A DNA stretch of 35,462 nucleotides from assembly GCF_001618005.1 (NCBI RefSeq), contig NZ_LQXA01000027.1:1-35462 (forward strand), given 5' to 3'. Origin of the DNA: Clavibacter tessellarius. Lineage in GTDB: Bacteria; Actinomycetota; Actinomycetes; Actinomycetales; Microbacteriaceae. Positions within the stretch are counted from its first letter, which is position 1. Every line of letters begins with the position of its first letter. The position numbers were made by a program, and so were the translations under genes. The notes beneath the pieces are model-generated. The model did not search any database and had not been told where the DNA came from. It worked only from the letters and a program-made list of their open reading frames with translations. Shown here piece by piece: positions 7,852 through 18,198 of the stretch.

Positions 7852-9574
7852 CCCCCGCCCCGCCCGCCGACGCCCCGCCCGCCGTCGCCGCGCGGCGCGC
7901 TCCGCCGCCGTCGCGCTCGCGACGGCCTGCGCCCTGCTGCTCGCGGGCTGCGTCTCCATCCCCTCGGGCGGCCCCGTCTCCGAGGGCGATCCGGCCGCCG
8001 TCGCCGACGAGGCCGGCGTCAGCTACCAGCCCGACGGCCCGCAGGCCGGCGACGCCCCGGACGACGTCATCGCGGGCTTCGTCGACGCGGCCACCAGCTC
8101 CGCCGACCAGTACGGCACGGCCCGCGAGTTCCTCTCCGCGGACTTCGCCTCGCGATGGGACCCGTTCGCGAGCGTCGTCGTGTGGGAGGGCCAGGCCGCG
8201 ACGACCGAGGAGGTCGACGGGACCTACAGCTACTCCGTCACGACCATCGCCACGGTCGACGGACAGGGCCACTACCGCGAGGTCGGCAGCGACCAGGAGA
8301 CGCGCCTGTCGTTCCGCCTCGTGCAGGAGCGCGGCGAGTGGCGCATCGCCGACGCGCCCGACGGCATCGCGCTGCGCTCGACGTACTTCCGCGAGATCTT
8401 CAGCGCGCACGCGCTCTACTTCTTCGACCCGACCTTCTCGTTCCTCGTGCCCGACCTCCGCTTCTTCGTCACGCGGGCGTCGCAGAGCGTGAGCACGCGG
8501 ATCGTCAAGTCGCTCCTGCAGGGCCCGTCGCCCTGGCTGTCGCAGCCGGCCGTCGTGACGGCCTTCCCCGAGGGCACGCGGCTCGCGTCGTCCGCGGTGA
8601 CGACGTCGGGCGGCACCCCGCAGGTCGACCTCTCGACCGAGGCGCGCGCGGCCGACGCCGTCACCCAGCAGCGCATGAAGCTCCAGCTCCGACAGAGCCT
8701 GTCGGAGATCCCCTCGGTGCTCGACGTGCAGGTCCTGGTGGACGGCACGCCGCTGACCGTGCCGGACCTGGGCGGTCGCGGACCGGTGAAGGACCCGCAG
8801 GCGGAGTCCCGCCCGCTCGTGCTCGCCAAGGGCGCGTTCGGCTACCTGGGCGGGGGAGAGGTGGCGCCGCTCGGCACGCTCGGCACGCGGGTCGCCGCCC
8901 TCGGCGCGGACGCCGCGACGCTCAGCGCGGACGGGAAGCAGGCCGCGGTGCGCAACGGATCCGGCGTGTGGTCGGTGGGCGACGGCGAGCGCGACGCCGT
9001 CCTCGTCGACACCCGCCCGGGCCTCGTGGCCCCGTCGCTCGACGCGCAGGGCTACGTGTGGTCGATCCCCGCGTCGGATCCCCGCGGCCTCGTCGCCTGG
9101 GGGCCGGACGGCGTCGGCCATCCCGTCGCCGTGAGCTGGACCGGCACGGGCCGCGTCGTCTCCCTCGACGTCGCCCGCGACGGCGCCCGGGTGCTAGTGC
9201 AGCTGGAGACGGGCGCCGGTCCCCAGCTGCTCGTGGCGTCCATCATCCGGGACGGCGGCGTGCCCACCTCCCTCACGGCCACGCCGCTCGAGCTCGCGTC
9301 GGCCCCCGGCACGCCGCTCGACGCGACCTGGGTGGACGAGCTGGAGGTCGCCACGCTCACCCAGGCGCCGAACGGCGACCGCCAGGTGGAGGTGCACGAG
9401 GTGGGCGGGAGGTCCCGCGACATGGGGACCGCCGCCGAGGGCGTGGGCATCGCCGGCGCGAACGACGAGAGCGGCCTCCGGGTCCTCACCTCCGCGGGCG
9501 CGCTGCTCACGCCGCGCGGCAGCACCTGGCAGCAGACCGCGACCGGCGTCTCCTTCATCGCCACCAAGCGCTGA
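7835..9574 (+). CDS. lpqB: LpqB, lipoprotein partner of MtrB
   Basis: 579 aa from a GTG lying inside the 3' end of mtrB. An Arg-rich n-region precedes a lipoprotein signal with lipobox LLAGC, so the mature N-terminus would be C39. The region that follows has an LpqB N-terminal fold. A GerMN domain is at about residues 222-310 (RIVKSLLQGPSPWL through LDVQVLVDG). The remaining C-terminal part, about 320-579, is the LpqB beta-propeller. LpqB is exported, lipid-anchored and interacts with the extracytoplasmic part of MtrB to tune MtrA phosphorylation. The gene order mtrA-mtrB-lpqB supports the name. No oddities were seen; the length matches actinobacterial LpqB proteins. Confidence 0.96.
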   Translation: MSPAPDPRPARRRPARRRRAARSAAVALATACALLLAGCVSIPSGGPVSEGDPAAVADEAGVSYQPDGPQAGDAPDDVIAGFVDAATSSADQYGTAREFLSADFASRWDPFASVVVWEGQAATTEEVDGTYSYSVTTIATVDGQGHYREVGSDQETRLSFRLVQERGEWRIADAPDGIALRSTYFREIFSAHALYFFDPTFSFLVPDLRFFVTRASQSVSTRIVKSLLQGPSPWLSQPAVVTAFPEGTRLASSAVTTSGGTPQVDLSTEARAADAVTQQRMKLQLRQSLSEIPSVLDVQVLVDGTPLTVPDLGGRGPVKDPQAESRPLVLAKGAFGYLGGGEVAPLGTLGTRVAALGADAATLSADGKQAAVRNGSGVWSVGDGERDAVLVDTRPGLVAPSLDAQGYVWSIPASDPRGLVAWGPDGVGHPVAVSWTGTGRVVSLDVARDGARVLVQLETGAGPQLLVASIIRDGGVPTSLTATPLELASAPGTPLDATWVDELEVATLTQAPNGDRQVEVHEVGGRSRDMGTAAEGVGIAGANDESGLRVLTSAGALLTPRGSTWQQTATGVSFIATKR

Positions 9575-9635
9575 CGCCGTCCACGGATCCTCCCGGCCGC
9601 CCCCGCCCGTGCGGCGCCCGGGCGATCCTCGCGTC

Positions 9636-10499
9636 GTGGCCTCCGACCTCCCGTCCCCGCTCCGCTCCGCCCTGCTCGACGCGCTCGCCGTCGTCGCGCC
9701 CGTCTCCTGCGCCGGATGCGGGGCCCCCGACCGCGCGGTCTGCCCGGCCTGCGCGCACGCGCTCGTCGCCGAGCCGCGCATCCGCCGCCTCGAGCTGCCG
9801 GCGTGCCCGGGGCCCGGAGGCCGCGTGCCCGCCGCGCGGATCCCCGTCGGCTGCGGCGCCGCGTACGCGCCGCCCTGGCCCGCCCTCCTGTCGGCGTTCA
9901 AGGAGGCGGGCCGCACGGACGCGGCACGGGCGATGGCCCCGGTGCTCGTCCGCGCGCTCGCGGCGGCAGCGGACTCCGCCCTCCCCGCCGACGACGAGGA
10001 TGGCGTCACCCGCCCGACGGGGTCCGGGTCCCTCGCGGTGCTGCCCGTGCCCTCGCCGGCCGCCTCCATCCGCCGTCGCGGCTACGCGCCCGTCGAGGTC
10101 CTCCTCGCGCGCGCCGGCGTCCGCGCGCTCCGCCTCGGGGCGCGGCGCCTCCCGCCGCTCCGCTTCACGCGCCGCCCGGCCGACCAGGCGGGCCTCGGCG
10201 TCGCCGCCCGCGAGGCGAACCTACGGGGGAGCATGGTCGCCCGGGCCGACCTCCGCGGGCGGCGGATCCTCGTCGTCGACGACGTCCTGACCACGGGCGC
10301 GACCCTCCGCGAGGCGTGCCGCGCGGTCCGCGGCGCGGGCGGCGAGGTGGTCGCCTGCGCGGTCCTGACGGCGGTGCCGGAGCGGGGTCGCGGCGGGACC
10401 CGTCGTCCGGCGACACCCGATGGCCGCTCCCTGTGCACTTCCGATGCGCCCGCGGTCCACCCGCCGGATGCCTCGCGCCGCGAGGGATCCGAGGTCTAG
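9636..10499 (+). CDS. comF: ComF family phosphoribosyltransferase-like protein
   Basis: 287 aa. The N-terminus has a four-cysteine cluster, CAGCGAPDRAVCPACA, probably a zinc site as in ComFC proteins. The C-terminal part is a type I phosphoribosyltransferase fold with the PRPP-binding signature ILVVDDVLTTGATLREA. ComF proteins are linked to DNA uptake in competent bacteria, but in actinobacteria the role is unproven. I chose GTG 9636 (VASDLPSPLRSALL) because family members begin just before the SALLDALAVVAP segment; a GTG at 9609 in the same frame would add nine residues. Neither has a strong ribosome site. comF next to lpqB and hpf is conserved in M. tuberculosis (Rv3242c). The last 40 residues, after the PRTase core, are low-complexity. 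Confidence 0.88.
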   Translation: MASDLPSPLRSALLDALAVVAPVSCAGCGAPDRAVCPACAHALVAEPRIRRLELPACPGPGGRVPAARIPVGCGAAYAPPWPALLSAFKEAGRTDAARAMAPVLVRALAAAADSALPADDEDGVTRPTGSGSLAVLPVPSPAASIRRRGYAPVEVLLARAGVRALRLGARRLPPLRFTRRPADQAGLGVAAREANLRGSMVARADLRGRRILVVDDVLTTGATLREACRAVRGAGGEVVACAVLTAVPERGRGGTRRPATPDGRSLCTSDAPAVHPPDASRREGSEV

Positions 10500-10502
10500 G
10501 CT
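10497..10502 (+). promoter_or_regulatory. Possible -10 element for hpf
   Basis: TAGGCT overlaps the comF stop codon. It predicts a leader of about 60 bases ending in a good GGAGG site (10558-10562) ahead of the ATG at 10570. The same hexamer recurs ahead of pdtaS. Confidence 0.4.
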
Positions 10503-10524
10503 CGCCCGAAAGGCGTGAAAGTGA

Positions 10525-10545
10525 TCGCCCTCTTCCAGCGGGCGA
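10525..10545 (+). other. Hairpin in the hpf 5' leader
   Basis: TCGCCC and GGGCGA form a 6-bp stem with a 9-base loop between the putative hpf -10 and its ribosome site. It could affect hpf translation or simply be chance in GC-rich DNA. Confidence 0.25.
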
Positions 10546-10569
10546 CGCGTCATGATCTGGAGGTACGTC

Positions 10570-11259
10570 ATGGACATCAACATCACCGGCCGCAACGCGG
10601 AGATCACCGACCGGTTCCGCGTGTACGCCACCGAGAAGGCCGACAAGGTCGTCCAGCTCGCCGAGAAGTCCATCTCGCTCGACATCAAGGTCTCCCGCCA
10701 CAGCGAGAAGTCCGGCGGATCCGCGGGAGACGACCGCGTGGAGATCACGCTCGTCGGTCCCGGCCCCGTCATCCGCGCCGAGAGCAGCGCCGCCGACAAG
10801 TTCGCGGCCTTCGACCTCGCCCTCGGGCGCATGCTCGAGCGCCTGCGCCGCGCGAAGGACAAGAAGAAGATCCACCGCGGCAACCACCGTCCCGTCTCGC
10901 TCCAGGAGGCGGCCACCGAGGGCTTCGCGCAGATCGACCTCGACCCCGCCGACGTCGAGCTCATCGAGCGGGTGAACGGGAAGAGCGTCGCCCCGGCTGA
11001 CCAGCCGGCCGTCGAGGACGACTACTGCCCGGTCGTCATCCGCACCAAGGTCTTCCCCTCGCAGTCGATGACCGTCGACGAGGCCCTCGAGCACATGGAG
11101 CTCGTCGGCCACGACTTCTTCCTCTTCATCGACGCCGAGACCGACCGCCCGAGCGTCGTCTACCGCCGCAAGGGCTGGGACTACGGCGTCATCGGCCTGG
11201 CCGACGGCGAGCAGGAGCTCGCGGGCGCCGGTGCCGGCTCCCGGTCGCTGCGCCGCTGA
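10570..11259 (+). CDS. hpf: Long-form ribosome hibernation promoting factor
   Basis: 229 aa. The N-terminal S30AE/RaiA domain (1-105) begins MDINITGRNAEITDRFRVYA and binds the small subunit near the A and P sites. A charged linker follows. The C-terminal ribosome-dimerisation domain (about 170-229) contains IRTKVFPSQSMTVDEALEHM and FFLFIDAETDRPSVVYRRK, which classify it as the long HPF that makes 100S dimers or protects idle ribosomes. The ATG at 10570 is preceded by GGAGG with seven bases of spacing, which settles the start. It lies between comF and secA, as Rv3241c does in mycobacteria. It is expected to rise in stationary phase or starvation. The identification is firm. Confidence 0.95.
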   Translation: MDINITGRNAEITDRFRVYATEKADKVVQLAEKSISLDIKVSRHSEKSGGSAGDDRVEITLVGPGPVIRAESSAADKFAAFDLALGRMLERLRRAKDKKKIHRGNHRPVSLQEAATEGFAQIDLDPADVELIERVNGKSVAPADQPAVEDDYCPVVIRTKVFPSQSMTVDEALEHMELVGHDFFLFIDAETDRPSVVYRRKGWDYGVIGLADGEQELAGAGAGSRSLRR

Positions 11260-11365
11260 CGCGTTTCCGGTCCACGAGGCCCCGTGCGCTCCGGCGCGCG
11301 GGGCCTCCGTGCGTCCTCACCACCGGGGGTCAGGGCGCTCCCGGGAAGAGAGCCGGACGAGTCGG

Positions 11366-11371
11366 TACTAT
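11366..11371 (+). promoter_or_regulatory. Extended -10 element for secA
   Basis: GGTACTAT places TACTAT with a GG-T upstream extension 86 bases before the secA start, giving a leader of about 80 bases. No clear -35 element is seen. It is the best TANNNT match in the hpf-secA gap. Confidence 0.45.
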
Positions 11372-11457
11372 GGCGTTGCTCGTCGGCGGCGACATCCGCG
11401 CGCCGTCACGGCGGTCGTCGTCAACCGGCGCCCGCCCATCTACGCAGGGAGACACCG

Positions 11458-14283
<2,826 letters not shown>

Positions 14284-14313
14284 GCGCCGACGCCGGATCC
14301 GGCGCAGACGCAC

Positions 14314-14349
14314 GACAAGGGCGCCCCTCCGAGGAGGGGCGCCCTTGTC
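14314..14349 (+). terminator. Terminator hairpin after secA
   Basis: GACAAGGGCGCCCCTCC pairs perfectly with GGAGGGGCGCCCTTGTC across a 2-base centre, a 17-bp stem 30 bases past the secA stop. There is no U tract (GGTGTTCG follows), as usual for actinobacteria. It may also stop transcription arriving from the converging Rv3235-like gene. Confidence 0.8.
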
Positions 14350-14454
14350 GGTGTTCGAGGCGGATGCCTGTCGACCGTCAGCCGGACGACGGCCGTCGAC
14401 GGCGGTGACGACCGTGCAGCGATCGAGGAGCAGGGAGCCGGGGCGATACCCGGA

Positions 14455-15054
14455 TCAGAGCACGTTGATCGCCGTGGCGCGCCAGCGGCGGTCGAGTCCT
14501 TCGAGGCGGATGGCGACGGCACGGGCGCGGGCGCGTCCGTGGACGACGATGACGGCCTCGATGACCCCGTCGCGGGGCGAGAACGAGGTGACGGTGCCGA
14601 TGGTGAAGACCGGTCGCGTGACCGACTGCCCCTTGGTGCGACGGGCGCGTGCGCTGAGGACCACGCGCTTGAGCAGGTGCCGGTAGACGTCGTCGCTCAC
14701 CCATCGCGCGATCTGGTCGAGCTCCCTGGCGCCGGCGAGGATCTCGATGACGCACCGCGTCAGGTTCTCCAGGAGCGGGCCGGACGGGGGGAGGTCCGAG
14801 CTGCTGCACGGCTGGCGTCCGAAGAAGTCGTCCACGTCGAACCGCTTGCGTGCGGTTCCGCGGACCGTCGCGGTAGGCGCGGGGGCGGCGGTGGAGCCGC
14901 CGGCGCGGTTCGATGCGGCATCGCCCTTCTCCGGGGGGATGGACGCCGAGGCGCGCTTCCGTGAACCGGTACGGCGCGGGGATGCGCTGTCGGCGCTCCC
15001 CGTGGCGGCACTGCGACGGTCGGGGAGGTCCTCCCGGGGCACTGCTTCACTCAT
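14455..15054 (-). CDS. Rv3235-like protein (DUF6459)
   Basis: 199 aa. The first 85 residues are low-complexity, rich in Ser, Ala, Pro and Arg. The C-terminal half is a compact domain: FFGRQPCSSSDLPPSGPLLENLTRCVIEILAGARELDQIARWVSDDVYRHL, then the TIGTVTSFSPRDGVIEAVIVV strand region and a WRATAINVL end. This matches the Rv3235 family, found beside secA1 in mycobacteria, where the function is unknown. It converges on secA, with the secA terminator between them, and diverges from the 202-aa gene over a 207-bp gap. The ATG at 15054 has GGAG upstream. A 14-bp perfect palindrome lies about 25-38 bases before it. Family call fairly confident; role unknown. Confidence 0.8.
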   Translation of the reverse strand: MSEAVPREDLPDRRSAATGSADSASPRRTGSRKRASASIPPEKGDAASNRAGGSTAAPAPTATVRGTARKRFDVDDFFGRQPCSSSDLPPSGPLLENLTRCVIEILAGARELDQIARWVSDDVYRHLLKRVVLSARARRTKGQSVTRPVFTIGTVTSFSPRDGVIEAVIVVHGRARARAVAIRLEGLDRRWRATAINVL

Positions 15055-15261
15055 GCGTCACTCCCATCCCGGTGCTCCCCCCCGATCGGGGGACCACGAT
15101 GACTGGTCAACTGTGACATCGCGAGAGCCTGAGCGCATCTTCTGGAGGCAAGATGTGGACAACTGAGAGCGGATGTCAAGGAACGGACGCAAGGTGGCCC
15201 GGGTGTCCGAGCCCTCGTCGCTGTCCTCACCGCCCCTTCCCGTGCCCGGCGGAGCCGCATC
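15055..15261. promoter_or_regulatory. Divergent control region with palindrome and DnaA-box-like site
   Basis: This 207-bp gap serves the Rv3235-like gene (minus) and the 202-aa gene (plus). CCCCCGATCGGGGG at 15079-15092 is a perfect 14-bp palindrome. TGTGGACAA at 15154-15162 is, on the minus strand, TTGTCCACA, the actinobacterial DnaA-box consensus. A perfect TTGACA lies on the minus strand near 15173-15178, but a -10 at the right distance is weak. Confidence 0.4.
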
Positions 15262-15870
15262 GTGAGGTGGGACGCCCTCTTCGACGACCTCGAGGGGCAG
15301 TGGGAGACGGCGCAGCTGGCGGAGGAGCGGGACCGGCGCGCCGAGGAGGAGCGCGTGCGCATCGCGCGCACCGTCCTCCGCGACCGCCTGCGCGCGCTGA
15401 CGGCCGTCACCGACCCCCGGCCGCTACGGGTCTCGCTGTCCGACGGGACGTGGATCGACCTGCGGGCCAAGGTCCTCGGGCGCGACTGGGTGTCGGGTGA
15501 CCTGGTCGTGCCCGGGGAGTCCGGGTCCGGCCGGGAGCAGCGGGCGTGCATCCTGCCCCTCGTGTCGATCGACGCGCTCGCGCTCGACCGTGAGCAGGTG
15601 AGGGACAGCCTCGCGCCGACGTCCGCCCTCCCGCCGGAGCGCGGCATCGTCGACCGCATCGGCCTGCCGTTCGTGCTCCGGGACCTGTGCCGACGGCGTG
15701 CGCGGGTGGAGCTGCGTCTGCGCGAGACCGTCGTGGGCGGGACGCTCGATCGGGTCGCCCGCGACCACGTCGACGTCGCGGTGCACGATCCGGGGACGCC
15801 GCGGCGGGAGTCCGAGGTCGGGGGCTACCGGCTCGTCCCGCTGTCCGGCATCGTGCTCGTCCGCGTCTGA
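15262..15870 (+). CDS. Conserved hypothetical protein, 202 aa
   Basis: I do not recognise a named domain. The protein begins MRWDALFDDLEGQWETAQ from a GTG at 15262, followed by a short Glu/Arg-rich helical segment (residues 15-50) that could form a coiled coil. A beta-rich core follows (LRVSLSDGTWIDLRAKVLGRDWVSGDLVV), then a second similar beta unit (LRETVVGGTLDRVARDHVDVAVHDPG), suggesting two Sm- or SH3-like barrels. There is no signal peptide or membrane segment, so it is cytoplasmic. It is the first gene of a plus-strand string running to the SAF protein, the CpaE-like ATPase and pdtaS. Proteins of this shape are found beside the same SAF gene in related actinobacteria by recollection, but no function is established. 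Confidence 0.68.
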   Translation: MRWDALFDDLEGQWETAQLAEERDRRAEEERVRIARTVLRDRLRALTAVTDPRPLRVSLSDGTWIDLRAKVLGRDWVSGDLVVPGESGSGREQRACILPLVSIDALALDREQVRDSLAPTSALPPERGIVDRIGLPFVLRDLCRRRARVELRLRETVVGGTLDRVARDHVDVAVHDPGTPRRESEVGGYRLVPLSGIVLVRV

Positions 15871-15877
15871 CCGCGGG

Positions 15878-15886
15878 TGTGGACAA
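15878..15886 (-). promoter_or_regulatory. DnaA-box-like TTGTCCACA
   Basis: A second exact TTGTCCACA (minus strand), 724 bases from the one at 15154, in the 56-bp gap before the SAF gene. The match to the actinobacterial DnaA consensus is exact; function is unproven. Confidence 0.4.
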
Positions 15887-15926
15887 CGTCCGACGCAGCC
15901 CGATCCCGTCCCCGACATTGACCCGC

Positions 15927-16565
15927 ATGCCTCCCACACCCCGCTCCGCACGCCCTGCGCGCCGCCCCGTCTGGCTGGATCCCCGCTTCCTCATCGGCCT
16001 CGTCCTCGTGCTCGCCTCGACAGGCGGCGTCGTCGCGCTGCTCCGCTCCGCCGACGCCTCCGTCGTCGTCATGGCGGCGGGTGCGCCGCTCGAGGCGGGG
16101 CGCACCGTGCACGCCTCCGACCTCGTACCCGTGCGGGTCCGCCTCGACACGGCCTCCGGCCTCTACCTGGCCCCCGACGCCGCCGAGGGCATGGTCGTGA
16201 CACGCTTCGTCGGGGCGGGCGAGCTGATCCCGCGGTCGTCCCTCTCCACCGCGGATGCCCGGACGAGCGCCTCCGTCGTGATCCCGACGGCGGCCGGAGT
16301 CGACCGTCTCGTGGTGCCCGGCACGGTCGTCGACGTCTGGGCGGCCGCGGCGAAGGGCTCCGGCACGTCGGCCCACGAGGCGCCCCGGGTCGTCGTCGCC
16401 GGGGCGACCGTCGCGCAGGTCATCAAGCCGCAGGGGTTCGTGGCGGACCAGGACCACACGCAGGTCCAGCTCACGGTGCCCCGGCAGGACGTGGCAGCGG
16501 TCATCGCGTCGACCGACGCCCGCGACGAGATCACGCTCGTGCCCGTGGGCGACGCGGGGGCCTGA
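15927..16565 (+). CDS. SAF-domain membrane protein (CpaB/RcpC-like)
   Basis: 212 aa from ATG 15927. A GTG at 15879 would add 16 residues; neither has a good ribosome site. A short Arg/Pro-rich cytoplasmic tail precedes one transmembrane helix (FLIGLVLVLASTGGVVALL, about residues 19-37). The extracytoplasmic part starts with a SAF domain: VVVMAAGAPLEAGRTVHASDLVPVRV, then VVTRFVGAGELIPRSSL. SAF domains are found in CpaB/RcpC proteins of Flp (Tad) pili and in FlgA. The C-terminal half has a second beta region (VVPGTVVDVWAA). No pilus ATPase, secretin or pilin is visible nearby. It ends two bases before the CpaE-like ATPase. Family moderately certain; role unknown. Confidence 0.78.
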   Translation: MPPTPRSARPARRPVWLDPRFLIGLVLVLASTGGVVALLRSADASVVVMAAGAPLEAGRTVHASDLVPVRVRLDTASGLYLAPDAAEGMVVTRFVGAGELIPRSSLSTADARTSASVVIPTAAGVDRLVVPGTVVDVWAAAAKGSGTSAHEAPRVVVAGATVAQVIKPQGFVADQDHTQVQLTVPRQDVAAVIASTDARDEITLVPVGDAGA

Positions 16566-16567
16566 GC

Positions 16568-18196
16568 GTGGCCTCGCTCATCCTCGCGCTGCCGCCCCGC
16601 GTGGAGGACGCTCTCCTCCGTGACGTGGTCGACGCGGGGCACACCGTGCTCGCGCGCGTCACGGGCTCGCAGGAGGTGGTCGCCGCGGTGCGAGCCGCGA
16701 CCGCATCGCCGCTCCACCTCGTGATCGCGGCGGCGGCGTCGACGTTGGACCGGGTCGTGCTGGCCGAGCTCGACGCCCGAGGGGCCCGCGCCGTGGCCGT
16801 CGCCTCGAGCGAGACGGACAGGCGCAACGCGCGCGCCCTGGGGCACCACGAGGTGGTGGACGAGGGAGCGTCCTGGCGCGAGATCGAGGAGCTGCTGCTG
16901 ACGGTGCGGCCCGCATCCTCGGGAGCCCGCGCGCCGTCGGCGGTGCGGCGTGACGACGCGATCGCGCCGCGTCTCGCGGGCGACGGGGCAGACACGGCAC
17001 GACGCGGCGTCGAGTCGGACCGCGCACGCCTCCCCGTGGAGGCGGCGCGGTCGAGGCCGCGGGGCCGCCGGGGCGGGGCGCCTGCGGACGATGCGGCGGC
17101 GCCCGGACACGGGTCCCCGTCCCCGCGCGCGTCCCGCCCCGCCGGCGGAGGGGAGGCCCGCAGCGGCGGCCAGCGCGTCAGGCGGCGCGGGTTCCGGTTG
17201 ATCCCTGCGCGTCGGCCCCGCGTCCCGGTGCCCATCCGACCGGCCGAGGCCGCCGACGAGGGCGGACGGGACGCGAGCGCTCCCGGCAGGGTGATCGCCG
17301 TGTGGGGCCCGCAGGGCGCTCCCGGCCGGACGGCCACCGCGCTCGCCATCACGGGCGAGATCGCCGCGGCGGGCCGCTCCGCGGTGCTGATCGACGCCGA
17401 CGTCTACGGGGGGACGGTTGCCGCGACGCTCGGCCTGCTCGACGAGGCGCCGGGCTTCGCCGCCGCGTGCCGGCTCGCCGCCGCCGACAGCCTGACGGTG
17501 GGCGAGCTCGAGCGGGTCGCGCAGCACCATCCGTCGACGCGGGCGCCGGGCTTCGCGGTCCTCACCGGCATCTCGCGTCCCGACCGCTGGCCGGAGCTCG
17601 CCGAGGGCCGCGTGTCCGCCGTGCTCGAGGCGTGCCGCACCTGGCGCGACCACACGGTCGTCGACGCGTCCTTCAACCTCGAGGACGACGAGGAGATCTC
17701 GAGCGACATCTTCGCTCCGCGCCGGAACGCCGCGACGCATGCGGTGCTCCGGGGAGCCGACCACGTTGTCGCGGTCGTGTCCGCGGACGCCGTCGGCCTG
17801 TCGCGGTTCTTCCGCTCCTACGTGCAGCTCCTCGAGATCGTGGACCCGTCCCGCGTGTCCGTGCTGGTCAACCGCGTGCGGCCGAGCGCCGGGGGATGGG
17901 ATGCCGCGGGGCAGGTGCGTCGCACGCTGTTCCGCTTCGGCAGCGTGGAGGCGGCCGCCTTCGTGCCGGAGGATCGCGAGTCCCTCGACGCGGCCGTGCT
18001 GGCAGGCGCCACCCTCCGCGATGTCGCTCCCCGCTCGCCGGCGCTCGTCGAGTGGTCGCGCTTCACCCGGGCGACCCTGTTGCCGCGCGAGGACGTCTCC
18101 CGCCGCATGAGACGCGACGCCCGTCCGCGGCGCGGGGCCCTCCGTCGGGGGGAGGCCGCCGCGGAGGAGGACGCCGCCCGCCCGCCTAGGCTGTAG
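16568..18196 (+). CDS. CpaE/MinD-like ATPase with divergent P-loop
   Basis: 542 aa from a GTG two bases after the SAF gene. Residues 1-115 are a receiver-like or Rossmann-like domain (ASLILALPPRVEDALLRDVV). A long low-complexity Arg/Pro/Ala linker (about 115-240) follows. The C-terminal domain (about 240-500) is of the ParA/MinD/CpaE type, with IAVWGPQGAPGRTATAL as a deviant P-loop. The usual signature Lys-Gly-Gly is replaced and R254 stands where the catalytic GKT lysine normally lies; such PGRT loops are known in actinobacterial CpaE-like proteins. A Walker-B-type VLIDADVYGGTVAATL is present. CpaE localises Flp pilus machinery, but no other pilus genes are seen. ATPase activity is uncertain. 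Confidence 0.78.
   Translation: MASLILALPPRVEDALLRDVVDAGHTVLARVTGSQEVVAAVRAATASPLHLVIAAAASTLDRVVLAELDARGARAVAVASSETDRRNARALGHHEVVDEGASWREIEELLLTVRPASSGARAPSAVRRDDAIAPRLAGDGADTARRGVESDRARLPVEAARSRPRGRRGGAPADDAAAPGHGSPSPRASRPAGGGEARSGGQRVRRRGFRLIPARRPRVPVPIRPAEAADEGGRDASAPGRVIAVWGPQGAPGRTATALAITGEIAAAGRSAVLIDADVYGGTVAATLGLLDEAPGFAAACRLAAADSLTVGELERVAQHHPSTRAPGFAVLTGISRPDRWPELAEGRVSAVLEACRTWRDHTVVDASFNLEDDEEISSDIFAPRRNAATHAVLRGADHVVAVVSADAVGLSRFFRSYVQLLEIVDPSRVSVLVNRVRPSAGGWDAAGQVRRTLFRFGSVEAAAFVPEDRESLDAAVLAGATLRDVAPRSPALVEWSRFTRATLLPREDVSRRMRRDARPRRGALRRGEAAAEEDAARPPRL
18187..18192 (+). promoter_or_regulatory. -10 element for leaderless pdtaS
   Basis: TAGGCT ends six bases before the pdtaS GTG (18199), inside the last codons of the preceding ATPase gene. 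Initiation about seven bases downstream would place the first transcribed base at or next to the start codon. The mRNA would be leaderless, giving pdtaS a promoter independent of the upstream operon. Confidence 0.55.
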
Positions 18197-18198
18197 CC

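Noticed and set aside
15687-15926. Longer N-terminus for the SAF protein from upstream GTG or ATG codons
   Set aside because: The extra sequence is Arg/Gly-rich and overlaps the previous gene. The ATG at 15927 gives a normal single-TM topology.
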